This document shows positions 1 through 12,733 of a stretch of 64,000 bases of DNA, in pieces (position 1 is the first letter of the stretch; the number at the start of each line of letters is the position of its first letter). Source of the stretch: Annona cherimola (taxonomy: Eukaryota; Streptophyta; Magnoliopsida; Magnoliales; Annonaceae); NCBI GenBank assembly GCA_030490835.1, contig CM059972.1, positions 43,379,452 through 43,443,451 on the forward strand, in the 5' to 3' direction. The notes beneath the pieces were generated by a model that saw nothing but the letters and a program-made list of their open reading frames with translations, ran no database searches and had not been told where the DNA came from. The translations under genes were made by a program, and so were the position numbers.

Positions 1-2422
1 ATTCTCATGTAGAAAATTCTTTGCACCATCCCTTTTTAAACACCATTTCAATGAAACATCGTATAATTCATGTTTCATCACATTTCAACCATAATCGTGA
101 AACCATAGGCAATCATTTATTTCAATAAAAATAAAAATTTCAATACACATATAAACAAGGAATGACCATCCTTAAATACCTCGTAATGAAAAACTTTTGG
201 CTTTTCATTAAAGTTGTTATTTTCAAAACTTGTGGCTTTTCATTAAAGCCGTCATTTTCAAAACTTGTGCTTGCCCATTTTTTTAAACATGATCATAAGC
301 AATTTTATCACACATCATCACATAGAAAGAAAACATCATTTTAGTAAGTTTGCTTGCTTACCTAAGATCGCCATAATCCTTTTCTTCCATAGTCATCTTT
401 GCCTTTGCCTAGATAATTGAAAATAACATTTCATTTATTTGCATTATCTTCAAAAACTTATATTCCTTAGGTTTTCCAACCTACATAAGTTCATCTAACT
501 TAACTCACTTGTCTTTCAAGTTGGGTGTTCGTACGTATCTCTTCATATACGTCCATTTCTCAACACATAAATCATGTGTTTCTTAAAAATTTTCAGTACG
601 GAAACTTGTCTCTAATTCCAGCATGATTAAAACCCTTAATTAACACTGTACTTAGGATATTTTTATGGATTTTCAATCCACTAATCATAGGTTTCCAAAA
701 CAGCAACTTTGGAACCTATTTTTCACCTGTTTAACGTGTCTTTTGACACATAACCCTAAGCAGATTTATAAATCCGAATTTTCCGCAAATAATTCCACTT
801 TTCTTAATCCAAATTTAAGGTATTAATATATATATCAATTTGGATCATTTCTACATAGGTTTCATATTTCTTTTTGATTTTGTTTCTCCAACTATCCACA
901 TATTCTGAAATCAGGCATACTGAAATCTCAAATTCTTGAATTAATATCAAATCAAGCAGTTTCGATCTAAAATTTCTACCATACCTTAATAACTACATGA
1001 ATTAACGAAAATAAATATTTCTAGCATAAAAAATTAAGCATTTATATTTATTGTGGTATTTTTACCTTGCTGAATAGCAACATCCATTTCCAGACAGCCT
1101 TAATCACGTAAATTATGGGGTATATTTATACCCATCAAAACCTAATTTTTATTTTATTCGTGTGATCCTCAATATGTCTTATATATCCTGTAAAAATTCC
1201 AGACCAAAATTGCTTGTACAAAAATTATTAAAAATCCATTGGTATAGCTGATCCTGACACTCGTTTAATCCTGTCCTTGTTGATTTTCTCGGATTTTTAA
1301 TTTGCAACGTACTTATCCTTTTAAGCTGAAAATTTGGTCTTCCTTAATCACCCCAAAATGATTCTTTTCAAAAATTTCCATGCTAAAATTCATCCCTTTA
1401 CTGTTCCGTTCATATTTTAGTTTACAACATCATATTACTTCCAGATTTGAGGCATAAAATCAAGATTAACATATACTTACTTGATTAATTGATAATCCCT
1501 CCATTGAGCACTTGAAATTTCCTTCTTTTCCTCTCCTCCTTGCTGGGTTTGATGCGCAATAGCTGCTGCCCTTGGAGAAAATTTCCATTTTTCTCTTATT
1601 TTTCCTCTCTTCTCTCTCTCCTTCTCTCTTCTTCTCTCTCTTTCTCTCTCCTTCTCCCTCTCCTTTTCCCCTGCTGCTGGAACGTCCAACCCCCTTTCTC
1701 CTTTTTTTTTCTTTTTATTAACCACTTTTCTTGGCGCCCGAGTAACCCCATAGGCATTTTAGTAAATTTCATTTTCACTTTCCACAATTGCCCTTCTTTA
1801 CATAGCTCTTAAGCAACTTGTTACTTGCTCTCCAAGAAACCAACTTCCCATGATAATTAGCTTAATCCATTCCATTCATCTCATAGATTTCATAATTTTA
1901 TTCCATCGTTTCAAATTTCATCTCAAACCAACGTTTCTACGTCAAGTTATGACCACTTGAATTTATCTTTTGAATTTGGGAATAAAATAATTAATTATCA
2001 CCCTAATCCCATCCTGATTACCTTAATCCTATCCATTCGTAAGATTGGGCCCACCGTCGTGAGCTTACCTTTCAAATTTCATCAAAATCCGCCTTGTAGG
2101 CGTCAAGTTATGAATTTTCTATCATTTTTCACCTTAATTCCATAATTACACTTTAATCTCCATAAATTAAATCATGATTATTAACATGATTATCCATGAC
2201 ACATTGTCACCATTAAATCCTCATTAAGCCCCACGGGTCATACCGACTCACTTTGGGCTCCGGTGATTAAATGTTTAATCACCATTTTTAACGAAAACCC
2301 TAATTCCAAAATACCATTAAACCAGAAAATCATCCAAAATTCATTTAAATCACATATAAATCATATATATATATATATATTCAATGCATCCCATTGAGTC
2401 CTACATAGGTTGGGGTTTCACA
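1..2422 (-). repeat. LARD-1 3' LTR, truncated by window edge
   Basis: Aligns throughout with 18881-21252 of the other LTR, so about 960 bp lie beyond position 1. On the minus strand it starts with TGTGAAACCCC at 2422. It is very AT-rich, with a pyrimidine-rich tract at about 1590-1720 and a short AT microsatellite near 2366-2382. Differences from the partner LTR are frequent and include indels in the pyrimidine tract and microsatellite, which indicates an older insertion than the Copia elements. No coding capacity is supported; the Arg/Glu-rich frames here only translate the low-complexity tract. Confidence 0.85.
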
Positions 2423-2440
2423 ATCCTCCCCCCCTTATAA
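2423..2440 (-). other. LARD-1 polypurine tract
   Basis: On the minus strand the sequence reads TTATAAGGGGGGGAGGAT directly before the LTR start TGTGAAACC. This is the expected position of the plus-strand DNA primer. The same arrangement occurs at 42394-42411 in LARD-2. Confidence 0.85.
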
Positions 2441-3092
2441 CAGGTTACGTCCCGAAACCTATTACATTTCAAATATCGGGGGTAAAGCTCATATAAATTT
2501 GTTAATTTATCATCTTCCTCTAATATTTCAATGGTTCACTACGCTTCCACTGCGCTACTTTGTCTTAGTGGCATTTTTGGCCTTGGTCCAATAGACCTAT
2601 CACTTGTCTCTACTATTTCCTGTTTACTGTTTCCATATGGACATCTCATTGAAATTGTTCTTTTCTTTATGATCTAGGATCCTTATCCTAATCGATCACA
2701 TCCTCCATACTTAGCTAGCATTAGTTAACTAGTATACATGGAATTCTACCTGTATTATCTTGTTGATTTCCTCTACCGATAGTGCATGCGTGGTTACATA
2801 TTGGCAATCTATGACCAAATGATTATCATCAAAATCAAACTAAGTCATTACCAAACTTTCTAAAATTTAATCCATACCTGTAACCGCCTCATCCTCTTGC
2901 TCCCTTGACTCCTTTTGAGTTAGGGCATGCACATGTACCGGGTTTATAGAGGTAACCTGTCGGTTAGCTGCTCCTATTTACCTTGGTTGTGCGGCTTTTC
3001 CACATCCTTGCGACGTTGGTGCTTAGCCAATTCACACAATGACAACCATGCGATACTATCCATCATCATAAACGTCACTACTATCATCATCT
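2441..3092 (-). other. LARD-1 internal region, 3' part, no recognisable gene
   Basis: This is non-coding internal sequence between the polypurine tract and the copia-1 insertion. I see no conserved gag or pol motif in any frame. It continues at 17704 after copia-1 and its duplicated target site. Confidence 0.6.
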
Positions 3093-4782
3093 TGTTGGTC
3101 CCGAGTTAATGGCAATTACCCAAGAGGGGAGGGGTGAATTGGGTATTATGAAAATTTTAAACTTAAACAGAAACTTTTACCCCGGATTAATCTAGTCCCC
3201 TTTATGAAGAAACAAAATGGAATGCAGTATAATATAGAGAGCAGAAATATAAATTACCACACAAGATTTTATAGTGGTTCGGGCAACCTCCCTACTCCAC
3301 TCTTCCAAGCTCACACCTCTTGTGACTTGGGTTCCACTATGTATTCCACGAATACAACTAGAGTCTCCATTCTCTTCTAGATTCTAGCTCTAGGAGACAT
3401 ACAACCAGAGCCTCTGCTCTCTTCTAGATTCAAGCTCTAGGGGCATATACAATCAACACAAGTAGGTGATGAGTTACACTCCAATCACAACTCTACTTGC
3501 AACGTCTTGGTTTCAATCACCAAACTTAAACCAAGCACTAAAACAATCAATAATGTAAAAATAAAGAAGATCTACACTTTACTGAATTGTGTAGCAAGTT
3601 TCAGCTTGAGGAAGAATCTGTAGGAGCAACCGATTGTGTTTCGTTGAAGCAAATCGCTACTTTGAAGCTTGTTCTTCCTTTGAAAGTGTATAGATCACTC
3701 AAATTTAGAGAAAATCGAATAAGAACTCTTGCTTGTACTTCTTTCCTCTCTTTAGACTCTGTCTTGTGTATATTCACGTTTGCTTGAGTGTCTATATATA
3801 GAGGAGGGAAGATTTTGAACGTTATAGAAGTGGTTGGCGCGCAATAAATGTTCCAACGTTCAAAAATTGGAACGTTACTTTCCCAAGTCGCAGGTGGAGT
3901 CGACTTCGTCTGCGACTTCGCCTAAGTCGCATGCTGGAGTCGACTTCGTGTGCGACTTCGGCAGCTCTTTAGTTTCCAAGTCTGAGTTCTGGGTCGACTT
4001 GGTTTCAGACTTGGCCTCAAGTCGATCTTGGAGTCGACTTGGGATGCGACTTGACCAGTTTTTGTGCCAAAACAGTTTGATCCTTGTTGATTCACTTCTT
4101 GTTTGCTTAGCTACTTTCCTTCAATAATAGAAACATTATTTTCATTCTGGATTGGCTTCAAATCTTGCAAACCTTGTGATTCTTGGAGAACTTGAAAACT
4201 TGTATGGTCAAATCTTCTTTGATTTGGAATGAATTCATGTATCTTGCTTGCTTTAAAATTATATTAGCCTTCAAATCTTGAGTTGTCTTCATCTTGAGAT
4301 GAGCTTGACCTTTTGACTTGGGCTTGAGAAACTCAAGTCGATCTTGGGGTCGACTTCGCCTGCCACTTCGCCCAAGTCGCATGCTGGAGTCGACTTCGAC
4401 TGCGACTTCGGAATGTTCTGTCTCAAAATCAACGCTAGAAGGAAATGTGTATCTTTAAGTTGATACTGGAGTCGACTTCGTCTGCGACTTGGCTTCCAAG
4501 TCGCAAGTGGAGTCGACTTCGACTACGACTTCAGCTGTTCACCTTCCAAATTCAAATCTGTCCATCAGGTACATGTTGAAGTCGAATGTGGAGTCGACTT
4601 TGAGATCGACTTCACCCTAAGTCGAAGTCCGAGTCGACTTGGGAATCGACTTGGCTGATTTTCATTCCTTAAGACATTCATCACACTCATTAGTAATCAA
4701 TTTATACTCAAATTTGAATTTGTTAATCATCAAAACTTATGCTTTGGTCAATTTTGTTTTGTTTTAACTATTGTTTCCAACA
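3093..4782 (-). repeat. copia-1 3' LTR
   Basis: 1690 bp, nearly identical to 16007-17698. A TATATATAG box lies at 3792-3800 on the minus strand. The U3 part (about 3890-4660) is packed with GTCGAC palindromes and matching GTCGC/GCGAC arms. Two copies of a roughly 50-bp module with the core CTAGANTCTAG lie at about 3352-3448. Confidence 0.93.
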
Positions 4783-4798
4783 ATCTCCCCCTTTTTGA
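4783..4798 (-). other. copia-1 polypurine tract
   Basis: The minus strand reads CATCAAAAAGGGGGAGAT, abutting the 3' LTR start TGTTGGAAAC. A second purine tract occurs about 250 bp upstream at 5043-5059. Confidence 0.85.
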
Positions 4799-5042
4799 TG
4801 ATTGACAAAACTAATTTGAGTTTGTACCTTTTAAGAAAATCACATTCATATAGTTTCCAAAATAGAACATCAAATATCTTTCAAACAGAGCATGAAACAA
4901 ACATTTGAGCATAAAACATATTTCATATCATCATGATTCATACAGATTACAATGTAAAGCAAAAAAGAAAACCTGATACAAGCTACCCAACCCAAAAAAC
5001 CTATGTCATGTCCTAAAACTCACTCAAAACAAACTCTATCCT

Positions 5043-5059
5043 ATCTCCCCCTTTTTGTC
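5043..5059 (-). other. Upstream polypurine-tract-like motif of copia-1
   Basis: The minus strand reads GACAAAAAGGGGGAGATAG just after the additional ORF stop. It matches the true tract. Multiple purine tracts before the 3' LTR have been reported for Sireviruses. The copy in copia-4 is at 54951-54967. Confidence 0.6.
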
Positions 5060-5061
5060 AA

Positions 5062-6678
5062 TCACTCAAAATGAGATTCAATTACCAAGGATTTGGTGAA
5101 TTGAAATTTGGAAATGGGATATGAAGATTGAGTAGGTTTGATGGGTCGAACATGAGCAGACGAGTAGAAGGATGAAACAGGTGCGGGGGTTGGATCTTGA
5201 TGAACTGATCCGGATTCAAACGGATCTAGTTCAGGTATGGGCTGATTACGATGACGCCTAGATGCGAGATGGTACCGGATAGTGCGCATTTCCGGATCGA
5301 TACGATCTTGTCGGGAATGCATGTCCATGATGGCTGTGAGGACACTAGAGATGAGACTGGTCATTTTATTTTCCTGTTGACCCATTTCATCTCGTAGGGT
5401 AGCTATTTCATCTCGAATGGTCTGTAGAGTTATGTCCTGATATGATGGTTGAGGTGCCGGATCTGGAATGGCTGATCCCCGTGGAGAGAAGGATCCAAGT
5501 GACATGGGAGAAGCTGGCTCCTCAGGGATATCCTGTGGTGGATCCGGTTGGGCTTCTGGAGGTTGCTCCCCCTTAGTATGTGCTCGTCTTTCCTCTTCAG
5601 GAGCTTCTGCTTCGGCCCTGAGTTCATGCACATTGATCTTCATTCTCTGGATCAATGCCTTGTTGATTGCATTAGTGGATTTTAGTACTTCGAAGGGCTC
5701 GCCTTCAATATCCACTTCAAAATGCTCAAGAATCTTCGTGATCTAGGTGCCGTAGGGTAGAACTCCCTGTGGATTGTCCTTTCTGCAGCTGAGAGCTTCA
5801 ATGAATAAACGGGGAAGACTGACTTTTACCCTGTTTACGATTTTCCATAATATTCCAGCTTCTTGAGGGTTCAGTTGATTTCTTCCTCCGCCCTTAGGAT
5901 AGATGCAGTGGGCTATCAATAGGTGTAGAACCCGTAGTCTTGGAGATAGATCCATGTAATGCAGAAACTTGATCCCTGGATGATACTTATTGCTTCGGGT
6001 GAGCTGATTATAGATCTGATCAAGTGAGATGTCTGCAGGGAGTGGTTCATCTTCATGTGGAACCTCAAGTATCTGTCCAATGTTTATCATTGCTCCTTCC
6101 AAATTCGGAGTTACGCCAATGCCAAAGAACATGTCAACTCCTTTTACAAAGCTGCCATAGTATTCTTCATCCCACAAGTAATAGAAGATCCTAGTTAAAT
6201 CCGGATAGACTCTTTCATCTTCTTTTAGCAGCTTGGTCCAACCTTGGAATTCCAATAGGTCTTCTATATCTGACCCATAATCTTTCAGAAACTTGAAATC
6301 AATAATTTTGGGAATGAATACCTTCCGCTCGTAGAAGGATTTGTAGAACCGACTGTGCTGGAGTTCGGTCTTGAAGTACGTAGTCGGCATTTTTAACACC
6401 TGAGCTTTTCCAGCTGTGTTGCCTTTCCTTCTTGCTCCAGATTGAGTGTTGTGAGAGGTTTGGGGTTGTTCCTCACGACCAGCTGTTGTTGACGGAGTTC
6501 CCGTTTGAAAACGTACCCGGCGGCCAATGGAAGTGGATGGTTCTTCCCGGCCTCGCTTTGAAGAGGTTCGTTGCCTCCTAGGCACCTTGTCTTCAGTATG
6601 GGATGTAGATTTTCTGGGAACAGGTTTGAGAGAAGGTTTTGATACAACTATCTTGGGAGGTCTGGACTTTGGAGCCAT
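5062..6678 (-). pseudogene. Additional ORF (aORF) of copia-1, one nonsense codon
   Basis: One reading frame of 539 codons from the ATG at 6678 to the stop at 5062, interrupted only by TAG at 5743-5745 where the related copy in copia-4 has Trp (LPYGTW). There are no frameshifts. The start is chosen because MAPKS/MPLKS is shared by three copies. Layout: basic Arg/Lys/Ser-rich N-terminus (about 1-85); conserved globular region (about 90-330) with VLKMPTTYFKTELQH, FQGWTKLLK and YMDLSPRLRVL; Pro/Glu-rich stretch; short helix-prone segment with MHSRQDRID; tail with PTPAPVSSFYSSAHVRP. It resembles proteins annotated as putative plant transposon protein. It sits where Sireviruses carry an envelope-like gene, but I see no signal peptide or membrane anchor in the conserved part. 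Function unknown. Confidence 0.8.
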
Positions 6679-7070
6679 TGGATTTTTGAAATTTAGAGAG
6701 CTAGAAAGACAAAGAGGAGAGTGAGAGAGGCTTTGAAAGAGAAATTGAGAGGGATAGAGAGAGAGAGAGAACAGAGGAGAGAGAGAGAGAGAGGTGGCTG
6801 AGGCAGAGAGGGAGTGAAAGAGAGAGAGAAGAGACTGAGAGAGATTTGAAGCAGAGAGAAAAAGACAGAGAGTGAGAGAGAAGGAAATGAGATAGTGAGA
6901 TTGAAGTTGCCAGAGAAGGGAAGAGACAGATGCCGAAGAATGAAATGCCGAAAAGGGATTTAGGAATCGCTGGAAGAGGAAGAAGACAGGGCGCGGGAAA
7001 ATAAGAAGAAGAAGAAGAGGAAGGAAAGAAAAGAAGAGGGGAGAAGGCGGACGGTCGCGCACGCGGAGTC
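6679..7070 (-). other. CT-rich leader upstream of the copia-1 aORF
   Basis: On the minus strand this is a long CT-rich stretch, read as GAGAGA on the plus strand, ending at the aORF start. Equivalent CT-rich leaders precede the aORF in copia-2 (22500-22960) and copia-4 (52998-53336). It looks like a 5' untranslated leader or pyrimidine-patch promoter region. The frame is open upstream in this copy only, so I do not count it as coding. Confidence 0.55.
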
Positions 7071-7075
7071 GACTT

Positions 7076-8401
7076 TGTTGAGATTATTGATCATGTGCTT
7101 ATCGAATAGAATAGTTAATTTGATTTTGATGATTAACAAATAATTGAAATATCATTAAAAAGGATCTAACACATTTTTCTAAGTGTTCTCAGATGTTTTG
7201 TCTCTAATTATGTGTATAAAAATGAAAAGGCGAAGTAATTTAAGTTTCAAGCGTTCAAAGTTCGTAAATTGCAAGTTCAGCAAGTGAAGTCTCAGCCCAA
7301 GTTGACTTCGCTTGCGACTTGGGTGAAGTCCCAGCCCAACTCGACTTCGCCTGCGACTTCGAACAAAACAGCAAAGTGAAGTCGCATCCCAAGTCGACCT
7401 CACAAATCCGAAGTCGACTTCACTCAGCCCAAGTCGACTTCGCCTGCGACTTCAATGCAATAATTTTGGACAGAGTGTTGACAGCGAGCTTTTTCAAGAC
7501 GAAGTCGCACCCCAAGTCGACTTCACCCATCCGAAGTCGACTCCACTCATCCGAAGTCGACCCCACTTACGACTTCAACTCGTAACGGTCGAAAATCCGA
7601 ACGTTTGAGCTCTAGATGCGCGTGAACCTCCACTCCAACGGCTAGAATCTTTTTTCCTCTATATATACCATTGAAGAATGAACGTGGAGAGTAGAGAGAA
7701 GGAGGAAAGAAAGAGGAAAACACATGTTGGGCTTTCATCTTCAAATATTCAAGTGTGTTGAAGTTATTTGAACAACTATTGAAGCTTCAAGTGCTACAAC
7801 TTCTCAAGTGTGCTTCAAAGATTATTATCTCCACAAGACAAGGAGCTTCCGGAGCTTATCGAATACACGTTGTAAAGTGTAATCTCTCTTTTGTTTATTT
7901 TGTTTGGTGTTGTTGCCTTGGATCGGTATTGGAGACCGAATTCAAGAAGAAGCAAAACAGGGGGTTGGTTTGAGTTTGTCTCACTAACGGGTTTTGCTTG
8001 ATTGGTTGGAGTTTGTCTCACCAATCGTTTGGACTTGGTTGGTTGGAGTTGGTCTCACCAACAAGTGATTATTGTGTATGCCCCCTAGAGCTAGAATCTA
8101 GAAGAGAGCGGGTGCTCTAGATTGTATTGAAAATACAATAGTGGAACCCAAGACACAACGGGTGTGTGCTTGGAAGAGTGGAGTAGGGAAGGTTGCCCGA
8201 ATCACTATATATCGTTGTCTCTTGTTTGGTTTGATTGTTTACATTTTTATATTCCATTTGCACCCTCTCATTCTATCTCATATCACGTTTCATCGAGGGG
8301 ATTGAAATTATAAGGGGTTAAGTTTTAATTTACCAAAGAATTTTTCAAGAACCCAATTCACCCCTCCCCTCTTGGGTTTTGCCATAAACTCAGGGCCAAC
8401 A
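7076..8401 (+). mobile_element. Solo LTR of a related Copia family
   Basis: 1326 bp from TGTTGAGATTATTG to CCAACA, flanked by GACTT at 7071-7075 and 8402-8406, a perfect 5-bp TSD. It shares with the other Copia LTRs the 3' end (TTGGGTTTTGCCAT region), a TATATATA box at 7660-7667, GTCGAC units at about 7300-7565 and one copy of the 50-bp module at 8078-8127. The 5' part differs, so it is a distinct subfamily. No internal region is present, so it arose by LTR-LTR recombination. It separates the copia-1 pol from its aORF leader. Confidence 0.92.
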
Positions 8402-8406
8402 GACTT

Positions 8407-8555
8407 TGCCCTAGGCGAAGTCGACTTCGACCCCTCGAAGTCGACTTCGCCTCAGAGGCGGAGTCGACTTCACATCTCCCAAGTCGACTTCACTGGAGTC
8501 GACTTGACTCATCGACTTAACCTTTTTCAGATTTGATTTTCTTGTATAATTTTTC
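8407..8555 (-). repeat. GTCGAC palindrome array in the copia-1 pol-aORF spacer
   Basis: Five GTCGAC sites in about 120 bp (about 8417-8510), several in the larger palindrome GAAGTCGACTTC. They lie directly downstream of the pol stop on the minus strand. The array belongs with the GTCGACTT just left of the solo LTR at 7069-7075. The same units fill the LTR U3 region. Confidence 0.8.
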
Positions 8556-11500
8556 TTAATTTAATTCAATCATTCCCATTTCCTTTCTAATTTTATAAAA
8601 TGATTCCTTTGCTAATGGCTTGGTAAAAATGTCAGCAACTTGTTCCTCAGTTTTCACATATTCCAAATAAATATCATGATTTTCAACATGTTCTCGAATA
8701 AAATGATGTCTTACATCTATATGCTTAGTTCTTGAATGCAATACAGGATTTTTTGTCAAACATATGGCACTTGTGTTATCACATCTGATAGGAATATTAT
8801 AATAATCAATGTCATAGTCTTTCGATTGTTGTTTCATCCAAAGTAGTTGGGCACAACAGCTTCCGGCAGCTATATATTCAGCTTCTGTCGTAGATAGACC
8901 AACACTAGTTTGTTTCCTTGAATACCATGAAACCAACATATTTCCAAGAAATTGACAAGTTCCACTAGTACTTTTTCTATCTACTTTGTAGCCGGCAAAA
9001 TCTGCATCCGAATAACCGATTAAGTCAAATGTTGACCCCTTTGGATACCATAGTCCAAGATTAGTAGTATTTATCAAATATTTAAAAATTCTCTTTACAG
9101 CCAATAAATGTGATTCTTTAGGGCATGCTTGGAATCTAGAACACATACAAACACTGAAAAGTATATCTGGTCTAGAAGCAGTTAAATACAATAATGATCC
9201 TATCATACTTCTATAAAGCTTTTGATCGATACATTTACCGTTTTCGTCCGTGTCGATCTTGATTGTTGAACTCATTGGAGTATTTGCTCCTTTAGTAGTT
9301 TGCATTCCAAATTTCTTTAGCATTTCTTTGACGTATTTGGACTGATTTAAGAATATTCCTTCGCTTTGTTGCTTAATTTCTAGTCCAAGGAAGAAATTTA
9401 GTTCTCCCATCATGCTCATTTCAAATTCGCTCTGCATGATCTTAGAAAATTCTTGGCATAGAGTTTCATCAGTAGCTCCAAATATATATTATATCATCTA
9501 CATAGATTTGCACAATTAAGATATTTTTACTTTTATATTTGATGAATAAAGTAGTATCAACTTTCCCTCTTTGAAACTCATGATCAATCAAAAATCTATT
9601 TAACCTTTCATACCAAGCTCTTGGGGCTTATTTTAGTCCATATAATGCTTTGGTCAGCTTATAAACATATTTAGATTGATCCTTTTCTTCAAATCCAGGG
9701 GGTTGTTCAACATATACTTCTTCATTCAAGTATCCATTCAAAAATGCACTTTTCACATCCATTTGAAACAATTTGAAATTCATGTGAGAAGCAAATGCTA
9801 GTAAGATGCGTATGGCTTCTAATCTAGCCACAGGTGCATATGATTCTTCAAAATCAATCCCTTCTTCCTGGGAATACCCTTTGGCTACTAATCTAGCTTT
9901 GTTTCTAATTACAAGTCCGCTTTCATCGAATTTATTCCTAAATATCCATTTGGTACCAATAATGGTATAATCATTTGGTCTAGGAACTAAATGTCATACA
10001 TCATTCCTTTCAAATTGATTTAGCTCTTCTTGCATTGCAATAACCCAGTTTTCATCATTAAGAGCTTGTTCAATAGTGGTTGGTTCAATTTTTGACACAA
10101 ATGCATATTGTCCACAAATATTGTGCTTTGATCTCCTAGTTTTTACTCCTTCATAAATATTTCCAATGACTTGCTCAATTGGATGGGCATTTTCGAACTT
10201 TAAATCAATTAGAGGTTTGTAGGAATCATTACCTTCACTTACCTCTTCCTCTATGGAGTTTTCTGGCTTGAGGTCGGTTTCCTTTTGTTGTTCTTGTTGT
10301 TTTGCTTTTGTATCATCTGCGTCACTTAGTTCATCCTCCTTTCTTGGAGTTTGGTTAAATTCATAAAAAACAACATGTATTGATTCTTCTATTGTTTGAT
10401 TTCTTTTGTTGAAAATTCTATATGCTTTGCTATTTGATGAATAACCCAAGAAAATAGCTTCATCACTTTTGGCATCTAGTTTTCCCAAATTTGTTTTTCC
10501 ATTATTTAACACATAACAAATACATCCAAAAGTATGGAAATATGATATGTTTGGTTTCCTGCCTTTCCAAAGTTCATATGGGGTCTTTTTCAATATTGCT
10601 CTAATGATAACTTGGTTTAATACATGACAAGCTGTACTTACAGCTTCACCCCAAAATCTCTTGGACAATTTACTCTCATTTAGCATGGTCCTAGCCATTT
10701 CTTGAATTGTCCGGTTTTTCCTTTCAACAACTCCATTTTGTTGAGGAGTTCTTGGTGCAGAAAATGTATGGTGAATTCCCTTTTCATTGCAAAATTCTAT
10801 GAATCGACTATTTTCAAATTCACCACCATGGTCACTTCTAATGGAAATGATTGAACTTTGTTTTTCATTTTGCACCAAAGTTGAAAACGAGACAAACATA
10901 GAAAATGCTTCATCTTTGCTAGCTAAGAGTATAATCCAAGTAAATCTAGAAAAGTCATCCACAATAACATACACATACTTTTTCCCACCAAGAGTTAAAA
11001 TGTCTGATGGCCCATAAAGATCCATATGTAGCAATTCAAGTGGTCTAGTTGTTGAAATTTCCTGTTTAGTCGAAAATGACATTTTTGGTTGTTTAGATAG
11101 TTGACAGGCTTTACAAATCTTCTCTTTGTCATATTTGAGCTTTGGTAAGCCTTGTACCAAATTCGTTTTTCATAAAGTTTTAATATTTGACATATTTATA
11201 TGTCCAAGCCTTGTATGTCATTTCCATGGATCATTTTTTATGGCTATTAGACATTTTCCTTCTAGGTCATCAAGGCAAACCAAATATACATTTTCATGTC
11301 TTTTTCCACTAAACATTATGTGCTCGTCATCATCAATAACATTACATATAGAGGATTCAAATATAACTTTATATCCTTTATCACATAGTTGACTAATACT
11401 CATTAGGTTGTGTTTGAGTCCTTCAACAAATAGAACATTTTCAAACATGCATTCGAACTACCATAGATATTTCCTTTACCTTTTATTTTACCTTTTTCAT

Positions 11501-11639
11501 TATTTCCGAAAGCTACCGTTCCTTCATTGCATGGGTTGATCTTGTGAAATAGTCCTTTTTCTCCTGTCATATGTCTTGAGCAACCACTATCCATAAACCA
11601 TACGTTATTAGCTTTAGCTTTAAGACATACCTGCAAAAA
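8556..11639 (-). pseudogene. pol: copia-1 pol (protease, integrase, RT, RNase H), broken
   Basis: Reads on the minus strand from the protease [13 protein letters not shown] near 11600 to RNase H ending EMGMIELN at 8556. Integrase shows [18 protein letters not shown] and VVERKNRT (D, D, E). RT shows YVDD at 9493-9504. RNase H shows YSDADFAG and TEAEYIAA, then ADIFTKPLA. Damage: a frameshift near 11448; nonsense at 11218-11220, 9994-9996 and 9628-9630; and a 4-bp AT insertion just after YVDD (about 9485-9492) that shifts frame. The reading begins after a CAG at 11631-11633 with no ATG, as in copia-3 and copia-4. Not functional as it stands. Confidence 0.92.
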
Positions 11640-11658
11640 TTAATTTAAGTGGAGCTCA

Positions 11659-12733
11659 TCATTTTGGTACCCATTTTATGGGTCCGTTTGGGTTAGTTAA
11701 CCTTTGGAGTTTAAGTTGATCTACCTTTGAAGTCATAAACCCAATGCTTTTCGGCATCCAAACCAATTTAGCACCAAGGTTTTGCAGTTTTCTTAGTTTA
11801 CATTGATAGATTTTATGTCCTAACTTGTTGCAAAAGTTACAAGCTCCCGGAAGTCTAGAAATAGGGAGCCACTTGGTAATTCGTTCCTCAGTTGGTCTTT
11901 TGGTCCAAGCTACTCGATTTATCTTTGGTTTAGTATAAATGGGTTTGACATTATTTCTTGGAGCATTAGACTTTGTTTGTTCAAATGTATTGTATCCAAG
12001 TCCTTTCTTGTAAGTTTGGGTTGTCATTTTTCAGAATATTTTTACATTTTTTCCTGGATTAGATAACTTGGCAAGGGATTCATTTAATGATTCATTTTCG
12101 TTTTTAAGTTTTTCTAACTCATTTTCTAATGATTCTTTTCATTTTTTAATTTATCTAATTTTTCAGCAAGTTTACCATTTACAATTATTACTGCATCACA
12201 TTGTCTTTTCTTTATTGTAAACTTGTTTCCTAATTTCTTTATTTCTTCATATAGTGAATCATAAGCTTGTTGAAGTTCTTCTAATTCAGCACATTTAAGA
12301 CATTCATTTGTAGAAAAAGATTTCTGTTTGGAGGTTACCTCTTGACTACTTGTGCAGTCCGTTGAAGTAGCTTGATCTTCCAAGGTTTCCATGGCTGCAA
12401 AGCATATGTCGGTATTTTCTATGCAACAAATTCTCGCGCAATCTGCTTCGCATTCTTCACTTGAGGAGCTATTTGTTGTAGATTCTTCTTCATTCACGTA
12501 CATGCCTCTTCCTTTGTTTTTTTGAAATCTTTTGTTATTGCCTCGATCTTTTCTTTGCTCCTTTGCCTTGTTTTCTTCGGGCGTTGGACATTGGGCTTGC
12601 ATGTGTCCCGAACCGCCGCATCGATAACATTTTGTTGTTTCTTTCTTTTTCTCTTTCGAATTTCTTTCTTTAAAATTTCTTAAATTTCTGCCTTTCCTTA
12701 CAAATTTTCTGAATCGTTTTGTGAGTAAGGCAA
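11659..12733 (-). pseudogene. gag: copia-1 gag, C-terminal part, broken
   Basis: Continues the gag reading frame interrupted by the solo LTR at 12734. The first zinc knuckle CYRCGGSGHMQAQC is at 12588-12629 (CX2CX4HX4C). It is followed by an acidic Ser-rich segment, a helix-prone region ([15 protein letters not shown]), and a second knuckle CNFCNKLGHKIYQC before the terminal KWVPK and stop at 11659-11661. The frame is lost near 12120 and recovered from about 12027. Gag packages element RNA and forms the virus-like particle. Confidence 0.9.

Noticed and set aside
3880..4660. Regularly recurring GTCGAC units resembling a CRISPR array
   Set aside because: Units vary in length and sequence, spacers are not unique, there is no cas gene, and the DNA is plant retrotransposon LTR.
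6679..7062. Hydrophobic Leu/Ser/Phe-rich extension in frame with the copia-1 aORF, like a signal peptide of an envelope protein
   Set aside because: It translates a CT-rich leader. In copia-2 and copia-4 the leader is not open in the aORF frame, so the extension is not conserved.
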